Origin: Mycetohabitans sp. B8
GTDB lineage: Bacteria; Pseudomonadota; Gammaproteobacteria; Burkholderiales; Burkholderiaceae
Reading direction: 5' to 3'
Assembly (NCBI RefSeq): GCF_021991875.1
Contig: NZ_JAHLKR010000011.1
Coordinates: 62,001 to 126,000, forward strand
DNA length: 64,000 nucleotides
Part shown: in pieces, positions 51,645-60,084 of the stretch
Numbering within the stretch: the first letter of the stretch is position 1
Layout: every line of letters starts with the position of its first letter
The notes under the pieces: model-generated
What the model saw: the letters and a program-made list of their open reading frames with translations, nothing else
Told to the model about the DNA's origin: nothing
The model's database searches: none
Made by a program: the position numbers and the translations under genes

Positions 51645-53435
51645 TTATCGTACTGCTGATAAGTCAGATTGTTTTGTCGATAAATGGTTCTGCTTACGCC
51701 AAAGATGGGCATAAACACCTTGTTGCCTTAGCAAACTACTATGCGTGCCCGTCTCCACGATCGTCCCATCTTGCATGACCAAGATGAGGTCCGCATGCTG
51801 AATTGCAGCGAGCCGGTGTGCAATCACGAGCCGCGTGGTGTGACGATAACGCTCATAGAGATGCTTGAAGATATCGGCCTCGGTGTGTGCATCGAGCGCG
51901 GCAGTCGGTTCGTCCAGCAGTAGCAAAGGACTATTGCGCAATAAAGCGCGGGCCAGTCCCACACGTTGTCGCTCACCGCCCGACAATTTGTTGCCTCGCT
52001 CGCCAATCGACGTCTCCAGGCCCTGGCTCGCCGCAGCAATGACGGGTGTCAGCGCACAGGAATGGATAACTTGTTCAAGCTCTGAATTGGAGGCTTGTGG
52101 GCAGGCAAAGCAGATGTTTTCGCGTATCGAGCGATCCAGCAAATGCGCGTCTTGTGTCACATAGCTGACCGACTGACGCAACTGCGATTCGGAAAGCGAT
52201 TCGATCGGTTGACCATCGATGAGGATTTGCCCTTCATCGAGCTTATACAGGCGCAATAATAACTTGATGAGCGTGGATTTCCCCCCGCCGCTCGGTCCTA
52301 CCAGTGCACAGAAGGCGCCAGCAGGAATCGAAAAATTTACGTGGCGCAATACTCGTTTACCGCACGGATGGCGAAAGCTGGCGTTGCGAAATTCGATCGA
52401 CGGCGCTTGCTTGAGCAGGGGGGAGCTCAAGGGTTCGAAGTGCCATCTGACACGGATCGTGTGCAGCAATTCCGATAGATTGAACAAACCGATTTGGACT
52501 TCCCGCACCACATAGCCGAATGTGCTGAGCGGCAAAGTAAATCGCAGCAGGTAACTGTTCAACAGCACGAAATCGCCAATGGTGAGCCGGTGTGCCAGGA
52601 TATCTCGTCCCGCTAAAGCCGTGAGCGTGGTCAACCCGATACTGACAATCAATAATTGAGCGGCGCCAACGATCTCCATCTTGCGCGTGATATGGACACT
52701 CGCCCAGGCGCGCATTTTTAACACACGGTCGAGCCGGGTTAATTCGCTGGCTTCATTCGAAAACGCTTTGACCGTATCGGCATGCGTTAGCGTATCGACC
52801 AGCCGCGTAGAGGCACGATCCGACGCTCGGTTTTTCTTGCGTTGCAGCACTTCACAGCGCTTCGCCGTCGCGACGCTAAAGTAAATATAAAGGGTTAGAA
52901 CCCCCAGCAAGACAGCTGCATAAACGAGGCCAAACAACGAGAATACGACGATGCCGACGACCGCGATTTCGACACCAATCGGTGCGAGGCTCCAAAAGAG
53001 CCCGATAATTGCACGCATCGCACTGTCTTGTACGCGCGAGAGTTCGCTCACAGAAGCGCCCGTTTGGTGAGCACTCAATGCCGCAGTGGTCTGACCGAGC
53101 ACGTGACTGACGTAATTCAGCGTAATCGTACGTTTGATACGCTCATTGACCAACACGAACAAATACTGCTCGCAACGGTTCGTCGCTTGTGACAGAAACC
53201 ATGCGCCGCCGTAAGCTACACAGAGCAGATAGACGTTCACCGCCGAGAGCGGCGCGCCGGACAAACCGTCGATGAGCCACTTGAGCAGCATCGGTGCGAT
53301 AATGGCCAGCCCGACCGAGCATCCGGTACAGCCGATAGCTGCGATGATCTGAAAACGCGTTTTCCATTCACGCGTCCACAAGCAACGCAGCAAAAAAAGA
53401 CTGTTTTGAAGAGACCGTGCTGCATCACGCTTCAC
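51645..53435 (-). CDS. lasD: Lasso peptide ABC exporter (D protein)
   Basis: The 596-residue half-transporter fuses six membrane helices (residues 25-310) to an ATPase. Walker A GPSGGGKST is near residue 381, the signature NKLSGGERQRVGLARALL follows, and Walker B is LLLLDEPTAALD. There is no N-terminal peptidase domain, which fits lasso exporters because the leader is removed by the B protein. It should export the mature peptide and give self-immunity. It starts 7 bp after lasC ends. Confidence 0.88.
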   Translation of the reverse strand: MKRDAARSLQNSLFLLRCLWTREWKTRFQIIAAIGCTGCSVGLAIIAPMLLKWLIDGLSGAPLSAVNVYLLCVAYGGAWFLSQATNRCEQYLFVLVNERIKRTITLNYVSHVLGQTTAALSAHQTGASVSELSRVQDSAMRAIIGLFWSLAPIGVEIAVVGIVVFSLFGLVYAAVLLGVLTLYIYFSVATAKRCEVLQRKKNRASDRASTRLVDTLTHADTVKAFSNEASELTRLDRVLKMRAWASVHITRKMEIVGAAQLLIVSIGLTTLTALAGRDILAHRLTIGDFVLLNSYLLRFTLPLSTFGYVVREVQIGLFNLSELLHTIRVRWHFEPLSSPLLKQAPSIEFRNASFRHPCGKRVLRHVNFSIPAGAFCALVGPSGGGKSTLIKLLLRLYKLDEGQILIDGQPIESLSESQLRQSVSYVTQDAHLLDRSIRENICFACPQASNSELEQVIHSCALTPVIAAASQGLETSIGERGNKLSGGERQRVGLARALLRNSPLLLLDEPTAALDAHTEADIFKHLYERYRHTTRLVIAHRLAAIQHADLILVMQDGTIVETGTHSSLLRQQGVYAHLWRKQNHLSTKQSDLSAVR

Positions 53436-53442
53436 TCACTAG

Positions 53443-55185
53443 TCATTGCCATCCTTGAACAAACAGTTCGGCGGCATAGAGGTGAAGGAGGCCTATAAAA
53501 TATTTGCTGTGTCCTTTGCTGCTATGCTGGATCGCAGCACGTGTGCGCTTTACGTCGAGATAGCCCTCTTTGGCCAAAAATCCCTCGAGACAGGTCGCCA
53601 TCATATGATCCTTGTGGTCACGAATGCCCAACAAATCGATACCTGATGTTTCGCCTTTGTTTCGGCGCCACAGGTTCGGATACCCTGTGGCCGCCGAGAC
53701 CGATTTTCTTAGCACAATGCGATTATGTGCGCCTTCGAAATGATCGTAGCTGGGGATGGACAGCGCGAACTCGACCATCGGCTGACAAAGAAACGGATAA
53801 TGCGTGGGTTGGGTAAATGGATAGGCGGGCGATCGAATGTCGTCGAGCGTCAAAAAAGCCAAAGCCAGCTGATATAGCTGGCCGGGTAACCGGACCTTAT
53901 TTTGCTGGAGAAACGGATGCAAGTGGGCTCGTTGATCGAACGATTCGTGCTGTTTTTCTTCAGATAGAAGATCGAGTGTGCAGCCGTTATTTTCAAAAGG
54001 ATTTGAAGAAAACAACGATCGGACCGCGTCCATTGCCACTTGAATCAGAGGCGCTCTGCGAATGAGCGCCAAGTCCATCGCCACGTGCACTAATCGCCGC
54101 CATTGCCATGCAAGTGCCGCATCGGCAAGCGCGCCGAAAGGCGGAGGTGCCAAAAAGAGCGAATCCCCTCCATGCCCGCTGATCAACTGAGTATGCTCTC
54201 CCTTCTCGAGTTGGCTTGCAAAATACTGATTAAAGGCGAGCAGACAATATCGGATATGCGGTTTAGCCACCCGCGGAACAGACTGAACAGGGGCAAACGA
54301 TAATACCCTCGTATCCACCTCATGGAGGCGAGCCTGTACGCTTTGTGCAACGTGACGCGCATGTTCCAGCTCGTTGGATGAAGCGACACCGGCATGGTAA
54401 TAATGCGCGCAAGACAGCGGATGGTCAGCCGAGGCGACGGCGCGCATTGCCAGCAACACGGAGCTGGATTCCAGACCTCCGGAGAGTTCCAGCACGGGCC
54501 GATCGGCCAACGATACAAACCGGTTAAAATAATTCTTTAAAATGCCGAATGGGGTTTGGGCACCATTTTCTACTGCGTGCTTGAGGGGATCCCAAACCGT
54601 CACGATTTTTGGTTTACCGTCATCGATATAGGAGACGGCGCAGCCTGCCGGAATTTCTTGGATACGATCAAACGGCAGTTCACCATTTTGTACAGTACCC
54701 GTGCGTAACCATGTCGTAAAAAAGTTTTTATTCCATGCCGGACGCTCGCCGATTTCCACCAAGGTTTGATGCAGGCACGTGATCGTATCCGAAAAAAGCA
54801 AACCGTAACGGCTGGACCATGCCCAATATACAGGCCATTGGTTACTTGGATCGCTGCAGCAGATCAACTTTTTTTCGGTCAGTTCAAAGCAGATAAATAA
54901 ATATTTGCCCCAGAATCGAGCCATGAGACGCGCAGGACCTACTGTCGCAATTGCCTGTAAGTCGTTTTCCTTAATTTTGCTCTGGTCCAGCTTCGAAAAT
55001 GCTGAACCATAAAAACAGTAGAAGTACGTGCCAAATTGCCCACATAGGGCACGCGTGTCGGCCCTGACTTGTTGATGCCAAAGTGCACCTGCAATCTGGT
55101 TGGATGGGTCACGTACGAACCTCCAATCCCGTTTTTGTGCTAAATAATCCTGCGTCTTCGGATAGGCGATGCCAAGTAGGGTCAT
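53443..55185 (-). CDS. lasC: Lasso peptide macrolactam synthetase (C protein)
   Basis: The 580-residue protein is related to asparagine synthetase B. The C-terminal half has the ATP-pyrophosphatase loop LELSGGLESSSVLLAMRA near residue 244 and ISGHGGDSLFLAPPP near 345. The N-terminal glutaminase-like half lacks the catalytic Cys2. It adenylates the ring Glu side chain so the core's Gly1 amine can close the ring. The ATG at 55185 overlaps the lasB stop (ATGA) and was preferred to the ATG at 55215. Confidence 0.9.
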   Translation of the reverse strand: MTLLGIAYPKTQDYLAQKRDWRFVRDPSNQIAGALWHQQVRADTRALCGQFGTYFYCFYGSAFSKLDQSKIKENDLQAIATVGPARLMARFWGKYLFICFELTEKKLICCSDPSNQWPVYWAWSSRYGLLFSDTITCLHQTLVEIGERPAWNKNFFTTWLRTGTVQNGELPFDRIQEIPAGCAVSYIDDGKPKIVTVWDPLKHAVENGAQTPFGILKNYFNRFVSLADRPVLELSGGLESSSVLLAMRAVASADHPLSCAHYYHAGVASSNELEHARHVAQSVQARLHEVDTRVLSFAPVQSVPRVAKPHIRYCLLAFNQYFASQLEKGEHTQLISGHGGDSLFLAPPPFGALADAALAWQWRRLVHVAMDLALIRRAPLIQVAMDAVRSLFSSNPFENNGCTLDLLSEEKQHESFDQRAHLHPFLQQNKVRLPGQLYQLALAFLTLDDIRSPAYPFTQPTHYPFLCQPMVEFALSIPSYDHFEGAHNRIVLRKSVSAATGYPNLWRRNKGETSGIDLLGIRDHKDHMMATCLEGFLAKEGYLDVKRTRAAIQHSSKGHSKYFIGLLHLYAAELFVQGWQ

Positions 55186-55928
55186 AGGGGTAGTGCTAGC
55201 AGAGGATGGGGGCATTCCAGAATAACGGATAACTCTTTGCGTCGGAGTGGGCTATCCCCAATCACCATTCCTCCGGCTTCCGACCAGGCGTGCGCATAAA
55301 ATGGAAAAGATTGCACGCCGATCACCAATTTCAATGCCAAGCCGGCACGCGCGCACAGCACAGTCAGCGCGACGGACCACTCCAAACACTTGGTTGGCCG
55401 AGGGTAAAACAGGCAGGCCCAATTGAGCGTGTTCACGAAGGGCGCGTAATCATCCGGCTGGCCGACACACAGGCCTGATTTGGCTTCACGGCGAGCTTGA
55501 TTGCACAACTGCAACAACCCGGCCAGTCCGCGCCGCGCGGCGCATCGATGCACGGATCTCAGAATGAGCGTGGCTTTGACGATGTTTGTCCAAGCAGGTC
55601 GATGCGCAAAGGCGTCGTCAGGTAACTTCCAACCATTGGCCGACATCCCACCTGTTTGCGGCGAGGGGCTCAATGTGTTCAACTTAGCGTCAGCTTCTGG
55701 GAACGAGGCGGCGCTAATCCAATTAGCACGCTTTAATTCTTCCAGAATGGCTGAATTCTGAATCGTGTCAGCCTGAGAAAAGCGCTCAACATCGAGCCCA
55801 AGCTGTGACGCCAATGCCGCAGATTGCATCTCGGTTAAAACAGCGTACCGATCGCGCACCACATCGAGCAAGATAATCTGCTTAGCGAAACAGGCCCCAA
55901 ACACATTGGGCATCAAATGATGCGGCAT
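55182..55928 (-). CDS. lasB: Lasso peptide leader-binding protease (fused B protein)
   Basis: The 248-residue protein fuses a leader-recognition (RRE-type) domain (about residues 1-85, KQIILLDVVRDRYAVLTEM) to a transglutaminase-like peptidase. The triad is visible as Cys in PRPTKCLEWSVAL, His in FYAHAWSEAGG and Asp in MVIGDSPLRR. It removes the leader after the Thr(-2) position. No Shine-Dalgarno site is visible before the ATG at 55928. An alternative start at 55913 is possible. Confidence 0.9.
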   Translation of the reverse strand: MPHHLMPNVFGACFAKQIILLDVVRDRYAVLTEMQSAALASQLGLDVERFSQADTIQNSAILEELKRANWISAASFPEADAKLNTLSPSPQTGGMSANGWKLPDDAFAHRPAWTNIVKATLILRSVHRCAARRGLAGLLQLCNQARREAKSGLCVGQPDDYAPFVNTLNWACLFYPRPTKCLEWSVALTVLCARAGLALKLVIGVQSFPFYAHAWSEAGGMVIGDSPLRRKELSVILECPHPLLALPL

Positions 55929-56090
55929 TTTGTATGATTGTTCTGTGGCGTGACTACGGGGAAATACTAGATACTAACTTAGTATGCTTAACAATAAATC
56001 TGGGATTCGTGTAACTCTGAGATCCATTCGAAGCAGTACTTAAGGTATTTGCTTAGCGTTGTTTTATATCGATCCACACTTTAAGATTTG
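55929..56090. other. lasA2-lasB spacer with a short inverted repeat
   Basis: The spacer contains ATACTAACTTAGTAT (55971-55985), a 7-bp inverted repeat around one base. Hairpins between precursor and maturation genes often lower expression of the latter, but this one is weak. Confidence 0.4.
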
Positions 56091-56209
56091 AAACGGCCAA
56101 TGCCAGCTTCTTTGTATACTCCCGCACCGCCCAGCGTCGAGTTCCATCAGCGATTCATCATTTACAGGAGGTCCGACACTTTATGCTTCACGTCTTGTTG
56201 CTGATTCAT
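56091..56209 (-). pseudogene. Second lasso precursor gene, inactivated
   Basis: The frame starts MNQQQDVKHKVSDLL like the intact copy, then hits TAA at 56162-56164. Aligning with the intact gene shows a 1-base deletion after CTGT and a 14-base deletion further on. Together they restore the original frame but leave TAA and a TGA inside the leader. The core is preserved after the usual STL: GGAGVYKEAGIGRFKS, 16 residues, with Glu8 for ring closure, ending in TAA at 56091. A ribosome-binding site (AGGGAGA) is still present. As read, it cannot make a precursor. Confidence 0.85.
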
Positions 56210-56219
56210 GAGAATCTCC

Positions 56220-56300
56220 CTGATCCCGTAGCTGAAAGGGAGCCGCTTCCCAAGTAGGCAAGCGGCTAAGCCTGTGTCGTTTAAGCCAACATGGGCAGAA
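56220..56300 (-). repeat. Leader hairpin upstream of the broken precursor
   Basis: AGCCGCTT (56241-56248) and AAGCGGCT (56260-56267) form a perfect 8-bp stem. The same arrangement precedes the intact precursor at 56488-56514, and the flanking bases match as well (GTGTCGTTTAAGCCAACAT here, ATGTCATTCAAATCAACAT there). The two precursor units are therefore a tandem duplication of roughly 240 bp. Confidence 0.75.
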
Positions 56301-56313
56301 TCAGTGTATTGGA

Positions 56314-56454
56314 TCAGAGGAAGCGGCCAACACCAGCTTCTCTGTATTGTCCCGAACCGCCCAGCGTCGATTCGGAAGCGCACAGTTCCATCAGTGATTC
56401 ATCATCCAACAGGAAGTCCGACACTTCATGCGTCACGTCTTGTTGCTTATTCAT
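56314..56454 (-). CDS. lasA: Lasso peptide precursor (mycetohabin-like)
   Basis: The 46-residue precursor opens MNKQQDVTHEVSDFLLDDES. Its leader ends ...CASESTL with the conserved Thr at -2. The predicted core is GGSGQYREAGVGRFL (15 residues). A Gly1-to-Glu8 bond gives the 8-residue ring, and the Arg/Phe tail would thread it. AGGAGA lies six bases before the ATG at 56454; the open frame upstream of this ATG was ignored. It is the first gene of the operon. The 15-residue length fits my recollection of mycetohabin-15 from endofungal Burkholderiaceae; identity is unverified. Confidence 0.9.
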   Translation of the reverse strand: MNKQQDVTHEVSDFLLDDESLMELCASESTLGGSGQYREAGVGRFL

Positions 56455-56487
56455 GAGAATCTCCTTGATCCCGCAGTGTTGAAAGAA

Positions 56488-56514
56488 AGCCGCTACCCGA
56501 GTAGGCAAGCGGCT
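56488..56514 (-). repeat. Leader hairpin upstream of the intact precursor
   Basis: AGCCGCT (56488-56494) pairs with AGCGGCT (56508-56514) in the untranslated leader, 34 bp before the lasA start. It is the counterpart of the hairpin before the broken precursor and may stabilise the mRNA or act as a regulatory structure. Confidence 0.65.
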
Positions 56515-56549
56515 ACGCCTATGTCATTCAAATCAACATCGGCAAAGTT

Positions 56550-56578
56550 AGTGTAATAGAGGAATGAGATTTTTGCAA
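56550..56578 (-). promoter_or_regulatory. Candidate promoter of the lasso operon
   Basis: Read on the minus strand, TTGCAA (56573-56578) and TACACT (56550-56555) are 17 bp apart. This gives a leader of about 85 bases that includes the hairpin. A TTGACA further upstream (56598-56603) lacks a -10 partner. The region is shared with the divergent macA gene. Confidence 0.4.
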
Positions 56579-56809
56579 AGAGGGCGGGTGAAAGTTGTGT
56601 CAACTCCATTGGCATTGTTTACTAATTCTGGGGGGCAAGCGCGGGAGCTGAAAATATTGTTGCGTACATCGCACCACAAGGATACTGTATGCCGCAATGC
56701 GGTGAAAGGTACAACATTTTGAAAAGATAGCGTCGGATACTTTTCGGTATCATGGTTCAATTTGGGTTGCCTCTATGTACTTGCATTTGCTCTAACTGCT
56801 CTGCCATCC

Positions 56810-57976
56810 ATGAAGATCCGTCGTTGGCGTTCCGCGATAGCCGGCGTTATCGCTGTCGTTCTGATTGTCACGCTTTTGCTACATGTCTTTTCTCGGGACA
56901 AGTATTCGCATTACTTGACCGCGAGCGTCGAACGCGGCGATCTCGAGAACGCGGTGCTCGCGACGGGCACGCTACAGGCATTCAAGCAGGTTGATGTTGG
57001 CGCACAAGTCTCTGGCCAACTCAAGTCGCTGAAGGTCAAGCTCGGCGATAAGGTCAAGACGGGACAATGGCTCGCGCAGATTGACCCGGTTCTCTTGCAG
57101 AACGCGCTGCGTCAGGCGGAAACCAACGAGCAGGACCTCGTTGCGCGGAGACGTGCAACGGCTGCGCAGCTTGTGCAGGCTGAACTCGAATTCCGCCGCC
57201 AGCAGCAAATGCTGCGGGATGACGCGACCTCGCGGCGGGATTGCGAAGTGGCGAGAGCGGCGCTCGATGTGCAGCATGCGAATCTCGCGTCCCTCGACGC
57301 GCAGATCCGCTCGGCCCGCATTCAGACCGAGACCGCACTGGCCAACCTCGGCTACACGCGGATCGTCGCGCCGATGGATGGCGAAGTGGTCGCGATTGTT
57401 ACGCAGGAAGGCCAGACTGTGATCGCGCAGCAGCAGGCACCGGTGATCCTGAAGCTCGCCGACCTCGACACGATGACGGTGAAGGCACAGGTATCGGAAG
57501 CTGACGTGATCCGCCTGCACCCAGGCCAGGCCGCATACTTCACGATACTCGGCGAACCGGACAAACGCTATTATGGCAAGTTGCGCGCGATCGAGCCCGC
57601 GCCGCAGAATTTCCTCGATACACAACAAAATTCGCTCGGCGGCTCGTCCAAGCTCAATACCGCTGTGTTCTACAACGCGTTGTTTGAAGTGCCGAATCCC
57701 GGTCACCGGCTACGCATCTCGATGACTGCGCAGGTCAGCGTGCTGCTCGGCATCGCGCGGCAAGTGCTCAGTATCCCGGTTTCCGCGCTCGGCGCGAAGG
57801 CGCCGGATGGGCGGTACACAGTGCGCGTGCTCGACGCCGATGGCAGGGTCGTCACGCGTCAAGTCAGCACCGGGCTGAACAACAACGTTAAGGTCGAGGT
57901 CCGCGGCGGACTCAAGGCCGGCGAACGCGTCGTGATCGGCGACGCGTCCGACGCTTTCACCAGCTCAGTACGCTGA
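56810..57976 (+). CDS. macA: MacA-like periplasmic adaptor of a tripartite efflux pump
   Basis: The 388-residue membrane-fusion protein has an N-terminal membrane anchor (SAIAGVIAVVLIVTLLLHVF). The lipoyl half-motifs are VDVGAQVSGQLKSLKVKLGDKVKTGQ and NLGYTRIVAPMDGEVVAIVTQEGQ. An alpha-helical hairpin lies between them (residues ~95-165), and a beta-barrel/MPD domain follows. It links MacB to the outer-membrane channel. The ATG at 56810 puts the anchor at residue 8. macB begins two bases after the stop. Confidence 0.9.
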   Translation: MKIRRWRSAIAGVIAVVLIVTLLLHVFSRDKYSHYLTASVERGDLENAVLATGTLQAFKQVDVGAQVSGQLKSLKVKLGDKVKTGQWLAQIDPVLLQNALRQAETNEQDLVARRRATAAQLVQAELEFRRQQQMLRDDATSRRDCEVARAALDVQHANLASLDAQIRSARIQTETALANLGYTRIVAPMDGEVVAIVTQEGQTVIAQQQAPVILKLADLDTMTVKAQVSEADVIRLHPGQAAYFTILGEPDKRYYGKLRAIEPAPQNFLDTQQNSLGGSSKLNTAVFYNALFEVPNPGHRLRISMTAQVSVLLGIARQVLSIPVSALGAKAPDGRYTVRVLDADGRVVTRQVSTGLNNNVKVEVRGGLKAGERVVIGDASDAFTSSVR

Positions 57977-57978
57977 CG

Positions 57979-60075
57979 ATGCCCCGACCGCTGCTGCAGC
58001 TTATCGACGTCACACGGCACTTTCCCGCCGGTGACCGGGATGTGGTCGTGCTGAAGGACGTCAACCTGTCGATCGGCGCGGGAGAGATCGTTGCGATTAT
58101 CGGCGCGTCAGGCTCCGGCAAGTCGACGCTGATGAATATTCTGGGCTGCCTGGATCATCCGAGCGCCGGCAGCTACCGGGTCGATGGCCGCGAGACACGC
58201 GAACTCAATGGGGACGAGCTTGCACAACTGCGGCGCGAGCGCTTCGGCTTCATTTTCCAGCGCTACCATCTGCTGCCGCACCTGAGCGCGGCAGCGAACG
58301 TCGAAATGCCGGCAATCTATGCGGGCAGTGCGCAGACTGTGCGGCGAGCGCGCGCTGAGCATCTGTTGGCGCAACTCGGGCTCGCGCAGCGCGCCGGGCA
58401 CCGTCCGAGCCAGCTATCCGGCGGACAGCAGCAGCGCGTCAGCATCGCACGCGCGCTGATGAACGGCGGCGAAGTGATCCTCGCCGATGAGCCGACAGGG
58501 GCGCTCGATTCGAAGAGCGGTCAGGAGGTGATTCGGCTTCTGCGTGAGCTGAACGCGCTCGGCCATACGGTGATCATCGTCACGCACGATGAGCATGTTG
58601 CCGCACACGCGCGCCGGATTATCGAGATCCGCGACGGCAAGATCGTTGCGGACCGGATGAATACGCCATGCTCGGCGGCCGATGCCGGCGTTTCGGCCGC
58701 GGATACGGTAGCCACCGACGCTGCATTGGCCGCATCCGTCTGTGTCGACACATCGTTTGCCGTTATCGACCACGCAACTGTACAGGCAAACGCACCCGTC
58801 GCATGCGGCACACCCGTTTCCGAGGTGGGCACGCGGGCTGCCACGCCGGCGCTGCGTGCGTGCCTCTGGCCGGCGAGCGCCGGACGCTTTGCCGAGGCAT
58901 TTCGGATGGCATGGCTCGCGCTCATGTCGCATCGGCTGCGCACGGGTCTGACGATGCTCGGTATTATCATCGGTATCACGTCGGTTGTATCAATTGTCGC
59001 GATTGGCGAAGGCGCGAAGCGCTACATACTCGATGAGATCGCCAGTATTGGCACGAACACGATCAGCATCTTCCCGGGCCGCGACTGGGGCGACAGCCAG
59101 GCGAGCATGATCGAAACGCTTGTGCCCGTTGATGTGGCCGCACTCGCCGAGCAGCCCTATCTTGACAGCGTGACACCCGAGACGTCGCGCAGCCTGTTAC
59201 TACGCTACCGAAACATTGACATCAACGTGCTTGTGAGCGGTATCGGCGAGCATTACTTCCAGGTACGAGGGATACGCTTCGCCCAGGGGGTGGGTTTTGG
59301 TCCTGACGACGTACGCCGTCAGGCGCAAGTGGCGGTGATCGACCAGAACACGCGTCGCAAGTTGTTCGGCGCAAACTCGAATCCACTTGGCGAGGTGGTG
59401 CTCATCGGCAACCTGCCGTGTGTGGTGATCGGTGTGACGGCGGACAAGAAGAGTGCATTCGGTGAGATGAAGAACCTAAACGTATGGGTGCCCTACACGA
59501 CAGCGAGCGGCCGGCTGTTTGGTCAGCGCCATTTCGACAGTATCACGGTGCGGGTGCGTGATGGACAGCCGAGCACGGCAGCCGAGAACAATCTCGTGAA
59601 GCTGATGACGCAGCGCCACGGGCGCAAGGACTTTTTCACCTACAACGTGGATAACGTGGTCAAAACGGCTGAAAAGACCGGCCAAATGCTGACACTGTTG
59701 CTGTCGCTGGTCGCGGTGATCTCACTCGTGGTCGGCGGGATTGGCGTGATGAATATCATGCTCGTGTCGGTGATCGAGCGAACGCACGAGATCGGCATCC
59801 GGATGGCCGTCGGCGCGCGGCAGAGCGATATCATGCAGCAGTTCCTCATCGAAGCGGTCGTAGTATGCCTGATGGGCGGAGCAATTGGCATTGTGTTGTC
59901 GTTTGGCACGAGTTTTGTTTTTCCGCTGTTTGTCGCCCAATGGAAAATGGTGTTCTCTGTCGGTTCCATTATCACCGCGTTCTTGTGTTCGACGCTGATC
60001 GGCATCATTTTCGGTTTCATGCCCGCTCGCAACGCTGCACGGCTCGATCCGATCGATGCGCTCGCGCGCGATTGA
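57979..60075 (+). CDS. macB: MacB-like ABC efflux pump
   Basis: The 698-residue protein has an N-terminal ATPase (Walker [10 protein letters not shown] near residue 42, signature [17 protein letters not shown], Walker [12 protein letters not shown]). A poorly conserved linker (residues ~225-300) leads to a four-helix FtsX/MacB membrane domain ([25 protein letters not shown], then the C-terminal [21 protein letters not shown]). It drives export of macrolides, peptides or siderophores in relatives. Substrate here is unknown. Confidence 0.92.
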   Translation: MPRPLLQLIDVTRHFPAGDRDVVVLKDVNLSIGAGEIVAIIGASGSGKSTLMNILGCLDHPSAGSYRVDGRETRELNGDELAQLRRERFGFIFQRYHLLPHLSAAANVEMPAIYAGSAQTVRRARAEHLLAQLGLAQRAGHRPSQLSGGQQQRVSIARALMNGGEVILADEPTGALDSKSGQEVIRLLRELNALGHTVIIVTHDEHVAAHARRIIEIRDGKIVADRMNTPCSAADAGVSAADTVATDAALAASVCVDTSFAVIDHATVQANAPVACGTPVSEVGTRAATPALRACLWPASAGRFAEAFRMAWLALMSHRLRTGLTMLGIIIGITSVVSIVAIGEGAKRYILDEIASIGTNTISIFPGRDWGDSQASMIETLVPVDVAALAEQPYLDSVTPETSRSLLLRYRNIDINVLVSGIGEHYFQVRGIRFAQGVGFGPDDVRRQAQVAVIDQNTRRKLFGANSNPLGEVVLIGNLPCVVIGVTADKKSAFGEMKNLNVWVPYTTASGRLFGQRHFDSITVRVRDGQPSTAAENNLVKLMTQRHGRKDFFTYNVDNVVKTAEKTGQMLTLLLSLVAVISLVVGGIGVMNIMLVSVIERTHEIGIRMAVGARQSDIMQQFLIEAVVVCLMGGAIGIVLSFGTSFVFPLFVAQWKMVFSVGSIITAFLCSTLIGIIFGFMPARNAARLDPIDALARD

Positions 60076-60084
60076 GGTGACGCC

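Noticed and set aside
56162-56383. 73-codon open frame taken as a lasso precursor
   Set aside because: It starts upstream in the intergenic region and ends at the premature stop in the second precursor's leader; it contains no core peptide.
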